Assembly: GCF_000341285.1 (NCBI RefSeq)
Contig: NW_005178475.1
Span: 372,001-436,000 of the forward strand
DNA: 64,000 nt
Origin: Galdieria sulphuraria
Taxonomy: Eukaryota; Rhodophyta; Bangiophyceae; Galdieriales; Galdieriaceae
Direction: 5' to 3'
Below, in pieces: positions 10,366 to 20,835 of the stretch (the stretch's first letter is position 1; each line of letters starts with the position of its first letter). The notes under the pieces were generated by a model. The model had not been told where the DNA came from. It ran no database searches and saw only the letters and a program-made list of their open reading frames with translations. Made by a program: the position numbers and the translations under genes.

Positions 10366-10932
10366 TATAAATTAAAGGACTGCCAAAAAACTTCTAGCAA
10401 AATGTACTGGATCCCTTTCAAGTTTCCAAATTAGAACATAATCTAAAAGGGTGAGACAACACCAAAGACGTTGGACTGCCTTGAAATATACCAGATATAA
10501 AGAACAAGTAGACAATAAAATAACTTTGTAAAACTGAACACTTGGAAAAAATTCTTAAAAACTAAGTATAGTTGATAACCGTGGTGCCTCAGCAACACAA
10601 CTTAAGCTCACCGAAATGCACGTTCGTTCGCCGCTATCCACACAAAACAATCGAGACAAATCCAATTTTAGATGATCAATGCTCTTTTGGAGCGCTATCG
10701 ATCTTTTACTCGTAACATTCAATCAAAATGGCGTTGTTACGACTTGGACTTTCTTTTTCATGGTTTGTATGTCATTCGATATGCCTTCCTAAGATGTCTT
10801 CATATAGATAAATAAATTCTCTGTTAAAAACTTTATGAAGAAATAGAAAAAGTCATCGGCTAAGTATGTTTTCAATAAAACCAGCATAGCTTGAATATGC
10901 TTCTTGAGTTGGAAACCAGTCATCCATCTAAC
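10366..10932. other. Spacer between LARP and POP4 genes
   Basis: 567 bp of AT-rich sequence: promoter side of the LARP gene and 3' side of POP4, both on the minus strand. I see no convincing ORF, tRNA boxes or repeat. Confidence 0.4.
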
Positions 10933-11655
10933 TCAATCCGATATTTTTCTTTTCAATTTTTTAACACTTCTCTCACTGGACTTCATTCTGTAAGCCTTTC
11001 CGTGCAAGACAAAACAAAACTCGTCTATACGACAACCCCAATCGGATATCTCTTTAGGAACTGCCACTACAGTATTATCTGGCCTAATAAGTTTGAAAAC
11101 ATTACTTGTTTCTTGCAAAACAATACCCCAATTTCCAACTTGCTGCGGTGCCTTTGATCGAATCACTGTAAGAATTGCACCATGCAAGTCCATTCGATAC
11201 AACCATTCTATACCAGAATGACTGTGAAGTTGAGAACGATCACAATTTTCACGTGCTGAAAGTATCCCAGAGTTACTCAGCACCTTTCTGGCATAACCCA
11301 ACCATAACCAGTGTAAAGGAATAAACGCTTGAAAGCACTGTTCTTTTTTTGGAATAGCAAATAAGTGGTTTCCTCTCAACTCTTTTGCCGTTAGATGTGT
11401 TTGCTTCTTTCGTTTGGAGCTCTTTGATTGTTGCCTTTGTTGATTTTCTTGAAGCTTCAAACCTCTGTCACGCAGCTTTATCTTTACTAGAGTTTCTTGT
11501 TCTTCTAAGGTCTTCCCACTTGACTCAAGGGCTTCCCTCAACAGTTCCTCTAGCAACTTTTGTCGCAAGGCAACTGAGCTGCTGGCCATAAATTTTCGTT
11601 CGTCTTCTACCAAATCCTTTGAAAGTGCTTGAAAGAAGTCTTCTTTCTCCGTCAT
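10933..11655 (-). CDS. POP4: RNase P/MRP protein subunit POP4 (Rpp29)
   Basis: Single exon, 240 residues, from the ATG at 11655. POP4 is a core protein of nuclear RNase P and RNase MRP, which cut tRNA 5' leaders and process pre-rRNA. The C-terminal half holds the Sm-like barrel: FIPLHWLWLGYA, then MDLHGAILTVIRSK, GIVLQETSNVFKLI, VPKE and the closing KAYRMKSSERSVKKLK, all in the order found in human Rpp29. The N-terminal 100 residues are charged helix with a basic stretch (SKSSKRKKQ). Its start lies only 18 bp downstream of the stop of the glycosyltransferase gene on the same strand, so its promoter must overlap that gene. Confidence 0.9.
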   Translation of the reverse strand: MTEKEDFFQALSKDLVEDERKFMASSSVALRQKLLEELLREALESSGKTLEEQETLVKIKLRDRGLKLQENQQRQQSKSSKRKKQTHLTAKELRGNHLFAIPKKEQCFQAFIPLHWLWLGYARKVLSNSGILSARENCDRSQLHSHSGIEWLYRMDLHGAILTVIRSKAPQQVGNWGIVLQETSNVFKLIRPDNTVVAVPKEISDWGCRIDEFCFVLHGKAYRMKSSERSVKKLKRKISD

Positions 11656-11673
11656 TGCAATAAATTCCAACTT

Positions 11674-13403
11674 TTATTGACACGGACAAAGTCTTCGTAG
11701 TCTCGGTGCCTTTTGATCACAACTATAGGGATGATAGCCAATTGCCCACTGATTGTGCATCACACAAACACACTCAACAGCAGCTTGGTGTCTATCATCA
11801 GGAAATAAACAACCTCTGCATAGAAAGTATCTATTGAGCCGCAAGTAAAGATAAGCAATCGTGAAATGACTTACGGAGCCCAGGAACGAGTCACCAATTG
11901 GAATCCTTTGGAACAATCAAAATAAGTATTGATAATGGCAAAGGAATCGATTTGAGCCAATGTCTCAGACTGACATCGATATTTACCAAGAAAGACTTTA
12001 TCACAGGCCTACAAAAACACGTTACAAGTTATTTCATGAAAACGACTATATACCTCAGAACAACTAGCATTTTCATGAGAGCGAATGATATAATAGGAAC
12101 CTTGTCCATAGTTACAAATGGATCTTTCGTTATCACAATTCTTACCAAAGTTGGTCGACAATCTTTTGGTTTCATAAAAGGGAGAATTTGTACATATGAA
12201 AAGAATAGTCTGAAAACCCATTGGAAAAAGAAGAATGCCTTCATAAAAACTCTCAATCTCCTGAGACAGCGGTATCTCTAAAAATCGAAACCAATGTCTC
12301 CAATATCGGTTTCCCTTTGGTAATGTACACGGAATAATGATTTGAATATTCTCTCCAGATTGTTTTAAAATATTTGAAGATAAAGAATGAAGTTTTGATG
12401 CACAAGTGAGTAGCATTTGTATCTCCCTATCGTAAACTTCCCTTTGTAAATAATCTAAATTGCCAAAGGTATCAACAGATTCATTATCATAAAATAACAA
12501 ATGACTGAATCTTCTTTGCCATTCCTTGTGAGATAAATGAGAACCACTCACTTTCTGGTGAATACTTCTGGATACTTCAGGAACTATACAATCCAAATGA
12601 TGTATTCGTTGATACATTCGTAACCAGTGATCCCAGCCTTTCTTAGAGTATAAATAATAAAACAAATATAGTTTTAAAAAAGAAAACCAAACCAGAAAAA
12701 GGATAAAGAGGCCAAATATAAGATAACTCCTTTAGCCACTTGTCACGAGATAGCATCCAACCTAAACCAGTAAAACCCTGAACTCTCTTTAACCTGTTAT
12801 GCTTCCACGAAAACTGCTTCAATCCCAAATCATGATAAGCTGAAACACATAAGAGACTAGCAAAAGTTAATCATCTTAAAGAATGAATTGGTGAAATCAC
12901 AACCTTTTGTCAGTCATCAGTAATGGATAGGTTTCCAGGAACAACAACAAGAAATCCTCCGCAAACAGCAAGTCATCCTCGATAACAACGAGAGAAGAGT
13001 AGTTGTGAACTTCAAAAACTTGTTGAATTGCAAAATGAAGATGACAAGAAATTTGAGAGTAGCTATTGTTTCTTGAAACCTTCGGATATCGATGTCTAGG
13101 AAAGTATAAGATTCCTCGAGCTATTTTTTGGTATTTTTGTTCTATCCAATTTTGTATATTTTTGTTTGTTTGGTTACAATCCATACTTATGAAGACAGAA
13201 AAATATTCTATTTGTGGTAATCTGTACAAAGACTGCAACGTGAGAGATATGGAATCTCTTTGACAGTTTGTTATCAGAACAATAGAGTAAGCTTTGTTAT
13301 TTCTTAACAAGTTCAAGTCAGATAAAAGACTTGAACAATAATAAAACATATTATTCCAAGTCAAGGAAAGGATAATAATATGTTGTAGTAACTTGTTGTT
13401 CAT
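11674..13403 (-). CDS. GnT-I-like N-acetylglucosaminyltransferase (GT13) with MGAT5-style cysteine-rich tail
   Basis: Exons from the start: 13403-12904, 12856-12693, 12637-12054, 12008-11875, 11830-11674; 512 residues. The body follows GnT-I (MGAT1), the Golgi enzyme that adds the first GlcNAc branch to N-glycans: VVIEDDLLFAEDFLLLFLET is the metal-binding EDD block, then SLLCVSAYHDLG, GFTGLGWMLSRDKW and LDYLQREVYDRE. After the expected GT13 end the protein continues for about 150 residues with many cysteines: GKNCDNERSIC, SCSEACDK, TYFDCSKGF, and finally SCDQKAPRLRRLCPC. This pattern resembles the C-terminal cysteine domain of MGAT5-type transferases. A weak hydrophobic stretch near residue 10 may be the signal anchor. 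The intron at 12638-12692 was placed so that FSGWDHW lines up with GnT-I. Confidence 0.82.
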
Positions 13404-13480
13404 TTGAAAGAGTTCCAAATTCTTATGGAGATTAAATGCTTTTTGAATGTTTATGTTATTAACTGTCACTAGTTATTGCG

Positions 13481-16400
13481 ATGGAGTTGGTCTCAGGACC
13501 TCTACTGGACCAGTTTCCTTTTGTTGCTGGTCACAGTAGACAAACTTTATTCGACCCTGAGGTTGAACTCTTGTGGTTAGTGCATGGTCTCAAGTGGTTC
13601 CAAGAGCTAACTTTATCTACACATTTCAGGTCATCTACAGTTGGTGGTCAATTAGCCTCTTATCGTTGTGCAGATCTCTCTAGATATTCCTCTATCCAAG
13701 TTTGTTATCCAGATGGTTCTGCTTCGTCCCAGTTGGGCCTTGTACGAGACTTTACCATAAGCTCCCATCTGATATTTGCTGCTACTTATAAAGGCTTGCG
13801 TACCTATTCTAAAGGTTGCCTTTTGAAGGATGATGGTCATAAGCATCCTTCGCTTCAGTCGTCTATGCGTTGTGTTGTACTGAATCCTTTTCATCAAGTT
13901 CAAGTGTTTTGTGCCAATGATACTGGACAGGGAATGCTTGTCGATTCCGAACGTTTTCGAATCATTCGTCAAGAGAATATGAGTTCTATTCCGGATTCGT
14001 GTATTACTACTTGTTCTTGGAATACTCAGGCATTGGTTACAGGAGATTCGAAAGGAAAGCTGAGTATTAGAGAACCAGCTTCCTTTCGAGAGTTGTTGGC
14101 AACTTGTGCATTTCTAGGACCTATTTTTGATATAAGTACCAGTGACTACCAAATTGCAGTTGCTGGAATGTCTTCGTTGACAAGTCCTCAAGCGATAGAG
14201 ACCAACGTCAAACTATTCGATATTAGAAAATTGTATCCACTTCAAACTATCTTTGCTGGAGGCGTTCCACTCGAACTTAAATTGGATATATATGGCACTA
14301 CACTTGGATATTCGGAGAACAAACTACTTTGGATACTGAATAGTCTTGGAGTCTTAGAATGCTTTAATATATCTGATGACCCTGTTACTTTGATTCATAG
14401 TATAGTATATGACGAAACAATGAATACCTTTATTACGAGTTTTGATGTCTCAAAAATGGGTCCCATTGCTTTGGCAGACTCTACAGGAATGTTTCATATT
14501 TGGTCCTATACAGAACAAAATATTGAAGAGGATAACTGTTCCTTTCGTATTCATTCCATTCCAATTTATCCAAAGGAACCCGTTTTGTCTACTTCATTCG
14601 GTTCTCAGAAAATGGACATTACAAATATCGAAACTGCTATGTTAAGGTCATCTTTTGCGTTTGGACAACAAGATATCCTTTGTGATGAGCCAGAGAGGGA
14701 TTGGTTAGCTTCTTTACTTGGTCATCATTGTAATGAACATTTGGATAGTTCTGTTCGAAGGAACACATATCGTAGAGTTGATCCTAAAGTGTTGACACAA
14801 ATACACAAAATGGGCAAATTCTCCTTTGTTCCAGTTCCTTCTTCTTTTGAACAAAATGACTCATATGGATGGATTGAATATATTCCGAGTTCGAATGCGG
14901 GTATGATAAAAAACCAAGAGAGAGAAGAATTTCAAGATAGTCCAGCATACCGTTGTGTATATACCCAGATTGACTTATTAGCTCTTCAATCATTTGAAGG
15001 ATTCGACTATACTTTATATAATAAGAGCCCTTTTTGTGGATTAGAGAATGGTCTTCCCAACTCTTATGTGAATTCTGTGATTCAATCCTTGTTCTTTTTG
15101 GATGAATTCCGCGAATATGTGATACCTTTACACAGAATCCAAGTTGAAGAAGAGTATTGCTTGATGGATGAACTTTCACTTCTATTCCAAATGATGAAAG
15201 TTGGTTCCGGAGAAGCGTGTGAAGCATCCAACTTTATGAGAGCTTTTCAAAGAATTCCAAACACTACTGCATTAGGTTTGTTGGACGGACCAACAGCTCA
15301 TCCCATTGGATTAAGAATAGAAAGTTTTATTAGATACATGTTGGAACAACTATCTCGAGATGAGGAATCCTTTCAGTTGAGTAGTTTGGAAGAGAACGAT
15401 CAAAATGCTGTCTACTGGAAGAAGGACTCTTCAAGAAATGGTCGTACATTTTCTATTGTAGAGTACTTATTTGGAAATCAGGTAGTGGAGACCTTTCAAT
15501 TTATGAAATCCTTTTCGCATTCTGAGAGAACACATTTTTTATGGTCTTTCCATTATCAAACTTGGAGTAAGGAATCCAAGACTGTGACTGCTTCCAACAT
15601 GGAAACCTATGAGGAGTTGCTTAAAGATTTTCCAAAGCGTTTGGAAGCTTCCTTCTGTGAAGAAACCCGAAACATACGTGCCTATAATGAAGTCTCTGGA
15701 ACTTTTGAATCTTGTACGCGTTGTAAGTATTTGATGGAGCCAAGTGACGTTCTTCTTATTGGCTGCAGTTTTGCGGACGAAGAACATTATTTGCATTATT
15801 GGTTTCGTTATTCTGGAGAATTAGAAAGCAATAAAGAAAGATGGAGTGATGAAGGTGCTCGAGCTCGAGCGGCAAAGATAGCTTTGAATTATGGTCAAGA
15901 TATTCCACATCACTTATTTTTTCAACGAGCTTTGTCAAACCAAGATAATGCGCATTTACATGGTTGGAAAGTGAATGGTTCGAGTTGTCCTGAATTGGCT
16001 CAAAAGAACTTTGAAAGGATATACGATTTGCATTTCGTTATCGCATTTGTTCCTAAGAAACCAATTTACAATGGAGCTCATAATAGTAAAGCTTGGAGTG
16101 ATTTTCCTCCAGTTGGTCACTTGGTTCTTTATGTTCGAGAAACCATGGAACGAACAACTCGTGAACATTGCAGTCATGATTCATTTTGGTGGTGTATTAA
16201 TGATTTTTGTATAACTCGTTGTCAATCCATATCAGAAGTGACTCGTTTTCATCCAAATTGGAAATTACCCGTTGTTTTGGGATATAAAGTTCGAAAATCG
16301 TTCCGATATATACCCAAAGTGGAGATCTCTTATTCTTTAGCTGATATTTATCAAAGAGCATGTTCAGTTATCATTAATCCTATGTCGGATAGCTTACTTT

Positions 16401-17217
16401 GTTCGAATTCAGTTGCCAGTCACTTGTTTCCTCCAAAAGGTTCTTATATTGCGTTGGATGCTGAATTTGTAGAGACTTCAAGAGAAGTTGCAGAAATTCA
16501 TGGAGATGGTAGTTACAAGATATTGAAGCCTGCACAAATGAGCTTAGGAAGAGTCTCTGTAGTATTTTCCACGATGAATAGCAGTGATTCCAACTTTGTC
16601 GTGTTGATGGATGATTACCTTGTTCAACGAGTAAGCAACAATATTAATATACATTTGGTTTGTCTTACTTGTGTTTGGAGGAACATGTTGTTGACTATCT
16701 TACCAAGTATTCTGGCCTAACTTTCGAAGATTTGAATCCTAACACGTCTAAACGTCCTTTGACCACATTAAAAGCAGTATATATGAAATTGAGATGTCTA
16801 ATTGATAACGGATGCATCTTGATTGGACATGGATTGAAAAAAGACTTTCGTATAATCAACTTTATAGTTCCGAAATCCCAAGTCATTGATACTGTCGAAC
16901 TTTATCGCTTACCACGTCAAAGATTATTGAGTTTGCGTTTTCTAGCGGCCACTTTGCTTCATGAAGATATTCAGGTTTGTGTGTGTTTTTCGTATAATGT
17001 TGCCATAGTCTCTCAATCCTTGTCATATTTTGATATACAGGGAGTTACTCACGATTCTGTCGAAGATGCTCAAACTGCCTGGAGACTATTCTTCTATTAT
17101 CAGAAATTACAAGAAAAAGGACTTGTTCCACAGTTATTGGAGGACTTGTATAAATATGGAAGAGAGCATCATTGGCAATATTCATTGGAACATCCTTTTG
17201 TCTCTCCTATTCTTTAA
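13481..17217 (+). CDS. PAN2: PAN2 catalytic subunit of the PAN2-PAN3 deadenylase
   Basis: Three exons, 13481-16630, 16681-16974 and 17041-17217; 1206 residues. PAN2 trims mRNA poly(A) tails in the cytosol together with PAN3. The N-terminal third has the WD40-like propeller (KLFDIRKLYPLQT, FHIWSY). The middle part is the inactive ubiquitin-hydrolase-like domain, starting around the reading GLENGLPNSYVNSVIQSL, which has Asn in place of a catalytic Cys. The C-terminal exonuclease carries all acidic residues of the DEDD class: ALDAEFV, HGLKKDF and THDSVEDAQTA. The second intron is 66 nt and in frame without a stop. The stop codon overlaps that of DPH5 on the opposite strand. Confidence 0.95.
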
Positions 17218-18172
17218 GAAGTACTAATATGGAACTGTTCCAAGTGTTCAGCTTCCAAGAAATGTAACTCGCCTGGAATAATAAGAGAGTGAGGAGGAGG
17301 ACCGAAGACATAGTCTGCCAGTTGCTGTAAGGAACCATAAGCAATGCACTCTGTTGGATGTCCAATTCTTGCCAATCCAACACATAATAATGTTTCCTTA
17401 TCAAATACTATAAAGCAATGATATCCTAATCAATCCACTGGTTCAGATAATCTTACCTTGTTGCTTTCTAGAGTCCTCCACATCTAACAACTGTTGGATG
17501 GCGTGAGAAATGGTCATCATACGAGGAGGTTCATAAACTACTTTTCCTCGGGCTAGACTTTCCAAGTTGGGTTCCTTCAATTTAATATCCAATAAACATA
17601 AAGTGTGCAATCCTGCCGCTCTATTTCTAGCAATCTTATCATAAAAGCTATCCGGTTTCCAACTGTCGGTGAAGAAAACCAACGAAACAGTTTCACCAAA
17701 CTTGTAAAGTTGAAGACCGCATTTGCCAACAGCGTTTAAGATTGAGGCATTATGAAATACTTCCACTTGAATTCCTTCTTTTCTGCAACGAAGCACCAAA
17801 TCTGTATGCGTTGTAGCACTGTGGATCAAACAAGTTGAGTTTCCGTTCCTACAAGAATATACGGTGCTCACCTAAAGGGATCACCAACAACTAAAAAAGC
17901 CACATTCTTTGTCTTGGCTAAGGATAATATCTCTTTCGCACCTTCAGTGAACTCACGGTCTGCCTCTACAACCTCTTTTCCATAGAATGAGCTCTAGTAT
18001 TATGAGAACATTTGAGCCAAATGTAGTCCTATCTTACCAGAGACTCTCTATCGATCCCAAGGATTGAAGTGTAACTTTCCAAAAAAACCAAGTCAGCCTT
18101 TTTTACTGCTTCCAAACCTTTTATAGTAATATCCTTTTCATCTCCTAAACCCAAACCAATCAAGTATAACAT
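17214..18172 (-). CDS. DPH5: Diphthine methyl ester synthase DPH5
   Basis: Exons from the start: 18172-18038, 17993-17872, 17818-17457, 17407-17214; 270 residues. DPH5 uses S-adenosylmethionine to methylate the modified histidine of translation factor EF2 during diphthamide synthesis. The hallmark blocks are present: [16 protein letters not shown] at the start, [50 protein letters not shown] and LCLLDIK. The join at 17872/17818 restores [12 protein letters not shown] exactly, which fixes that intron. The start codon is only 16 bp from the divergent ATG of the next gene, and the stop shares the palindrome TTAA (17214-17217) with PAN2. Confidence 0.95.
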
Positions 18173-18188
18173 TTTTGTGAACGACAAA

Positions 18189-19037
18189 ATGCCGGACGTC
18201 GGTTTTTATGAAGATCGTCAACCAACTTTGTCAAAGAGCAAAGAAGTCCCTCAATTCAATGACAAAACCAAAACAATATCCAAAAGAAGAAGAAGGAAAG
18301 CATCTTTTGAAAAAAAGTATTTGTCCAAATACATAAAGGCTTTAAGAACGGGAAAGAAGGACAGACCAGTGGAATTGGTATCGTATCCCTGGGAAGACGG
18401 AGTTGTTCTTAGTAATAGGAAGCGCCCCATCAAACGAAAGGAGGATGAACTGACAAAAGAGATGGTTATTGAGAAGCTTGACCAAGAAATAGTTGGTAGT
18501 GTAGCTGGAAATTCCCAGAGCAGTGAGTCAAAGTTGACGTTCTCCAAAGAAAGGAAAATGAAAAGAAACAAGCGTTCTGCCAATAGCAAAACAGTGAGCG
18601 GAAGCACCCCAAAGATAGCACCACCTAAGATGTCGGATGTTTACGTACGGAAAGGCAATGGGCGTTTTAAGCTTTCCAAAGACAAGATAAGGAAGGAGAG
18701 ACTACGGAAGTTCCTGTTATTGAGAAAGAAATATAAGAGGGACGTTCAAAAACAGATATCACAAAGTATAGATGAATTAGAAAAGGAACAGTTTCAGTTA
18801 TCGGTCAATCATTCTTCATCTGTCGGTGACAGAAAGATGGGTAGAAAGAAACTACTAGAAACCAAGTTAAGAAAGAGTATTTCTCGTTTCCTTGATGATC
18901 AAGCTTCTTCAACTTTTCACAAAACTGAAAATGATGTGAATAGTTGTGGAATACAAGGAAATGGAAATGAGCAACTCATACGAACCCATTACAGTCGTTT
19001 ACTATGCAAATTACTTCCTAAACCTTACTTGAAATAA
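18189..19037 (+). CDS. Lysine-rich basic protein of unknown function
   Basis: Single exon, 282 residues. I do not recognise it. It is strongly basic with clusters such as [17 protein letters not shown] near residue 33, KRNKRS and [18 protein letters not shown], so nuclear or nucleolar location is likely. No membrane segment or known domain is visible. The arrangement of basic helices (about residues 165-195 and 220-240) would suit an RNA- or ribosome-biogenesis factor, and its convergent neighbour is the ribosome-biogenesis gene NOC4, but that is not evidence of function. Its stop lies 3 bp from the NOC4 stop. Confidence 0.7.
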   Translation: MPDVGFYEDRQPTLSKSKEVPQFNDKTKTISKRRRRKASFEKKYLSKYIKALRTGKKDRPVELVSYPWEDGVVLSNRKRPIKRKEDELTKEMVIEKLDQEIVGSVAGNSQSSESKLTFSKERKMKRNKRSANSKTVSGSTPKIAPPKMSDVYVRKGNGRFKLSKDKIRKERLRKFLLLRKKYKRDVQKQISQSIDELEKEQFQLSVNHSSSVGDRKMGRKKLLETKLRKSISRFLDDQASSTFHKTENDVNSCGIQGNGNEQLIRTHYSRLLCKLLPKPYLK

Positions 19038-19040
19038 TTT

Positions 19041-20755
19041 CTATTTAAAAGAAAGATCTAAAGGCAAATATGGCAAATTTGGTTGCCATATAGAGTCGCA
19101 AATATTTCTTCTTTTCTTGGGTCGTTCAATCCACTTCATTGTATCCGTTTCTAAGATATCTTCTGGTTTGGGAGGCAAGGATGATGTTTTTCTTTTCATT
19201 CTCTGTAAACCCCAGTCCGTTTCGAAATATTGAAACAACTCACTCACACTCTTCATATAATGACGTTGAATGAGTTGTAGTTCCCACAGACAGCTGGAGG
19301 AAGCATTGGAAGCATCACTTGTTGATTGAAACTCGTCGAAAGGGTCTTTAGATACAAAAGTTTTTGATGTTGATGAAAACTCAGTTGTATGAGTATTTGA
19401 ATCCGACTCAATAGTATTGAAGGCAAAGGGAGATACTCCTTGTTGATTTGTTGTTCGATGAACAAGACAAGCAAGTGAAGGATATTTCAGCATCAGACGA
19501 ATAGCGCATGTCAAACACCAGTTGCAAGGCACAGGTGGTAGGCGTGTTGAGAGTCGAACAAGTTTCTTGACAAAAGACAGTACCATGTGCTCAGAAATAT
19601 TTAGGGAAGTTAATAGAAGCTTACTCATGAAACTCAAAAATTTCTGAGCTGCCGTAAGGTTACTGACTGTCAATAGACTATAAAGTTTTTCATAAAAGGA
19701 TGGATAATCCAAACCATAGTCTCTGATAAGTACAAAAAGAGCATCCAAAGCCATGATCGATATTATTCCACGCTGTTCTGTTAAACTCGATAAATGATCA
19801 ACCAATTGAAGTGGCCTTGTCATCCAAGGAATGATATTCGATCCCAAGTCTTCTAATATTCGAAACTCCAAGTGCTCAGGAAGTTTTCGCGATAAAAGAA
19901 AAGATAACCAGGCATCAGTAAACGTCTTCCTTAGTCGTTTACGAAAAATATCCTCTCCAATAGGAATCGTTACTTGTATACTTACTTTCTCTTCCAATCT
20001 ATTCGAATTGGAAACCCACTTGGGAAGTAGTTGTGCTCCTTTCGATAACAATTCATATATTCTATAGAGAATAAACAATTCATCCTGGTCTATTGCTTCG
20101 GTAGCTTCTTCTGAAGACTGAAGAGACGAAATGGCTTCCAAAGTGTACAACGCAACATCTCCATAAACGGAAAATACATTTTCTACAAAATGATTCCAAT
20201 CTTTTCTTCCCTCTTTCTTTTCAACGGAAGCAACTAAAATTCTCGTCACCTAGAATTCTTCGTTAGAGTCCCAAACACAATGTATAGTATTACCTGACGT
20301 TCAAATAAAGGACGCCATGCGTTAAACTGCGCAGAAATGGTTGTGCCTATCAACAAAGCACACTGGGCAACTTGTTCTTCATTAGATACACATAGTTCTT
20401 CCAAATATATACACAGCTTGGTTGTTTGTCTTTTCAACCATTTTTCCACTTGTTGGAGAGATTTTTCTGTGCGTGATTCTGTCTCTTGTGAAAATAAGTT
20501 CACTTGAAAAGTTTGAAAAATTAAGGGTAATATTCTTCGAACGGCATGTAAACACTTGACACGAACTGATGTAGGAATCTGTATGTTTGGTTTCAGGCAG
20601 TGAAATAATCCTGTTATGTATTTGCAGTTGTCTGCACAATTTTTAGAAATATCCACTTCCAGTTGAATGATCTACAAAGCCATTATTACCTTCTGAATAT
20701 AAGAATGTAACCTGTTACTAACCTTTTTTAACAAAGGTTCCGTATACTCAGTCAT
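19041..20755 (-). CDS. NOC4: Nucleolar complex protein 4 (NOC4)
   Basis: Exons from the start: 20755-20723 (11 codons), 20671-20294, 20249-19041; 539 residues. NOC4 works with NOP14 in maturation and export of the 40S ribosomal subunit. The C-terminal CBF/Noc domain is clear: ISIMALDALFVLIRDYGLDY, then PSFYEKLYSLL, the helical block ending CLVHR, and SSSCLWELQLIQRHY, which matches the ESCLWELQALQRHY of human NOC4L. The N-terminal half is helical and poorly conserved. The tiny first exon was chosen because it gives an ATG, a consensus donor and the right phase. It is head to head with SEC63, 80 bp between the start codons. Confidence 0.9.
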
Positions 20756-20835
20756 ATCTTCTAACGTAACAAGAATGCGTTAACATCATTGACGGTGGAC
20801 GGAATGCATCCAAAATTCATTTCTCATTTAAGAAA

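Noticed and set aside
10891-11157. 88-codon plus-strand frame over the POP4 3' end
   Set aside because: Antisense shadow; POP4 is certain on the other strand.
11898-12281. 127-codon plus-strand frame
   Set aside because: Antisense to the GnT-I-like exons, which carry recognisable motifs.
12839-12840. Acceptor at 12840 for the second exon of the GnT-I-like gene
   Set aside because: It gives a stop codon at once; the acceptor at 12857 restores SLLCVSAYHDLG, as in GnT-I.
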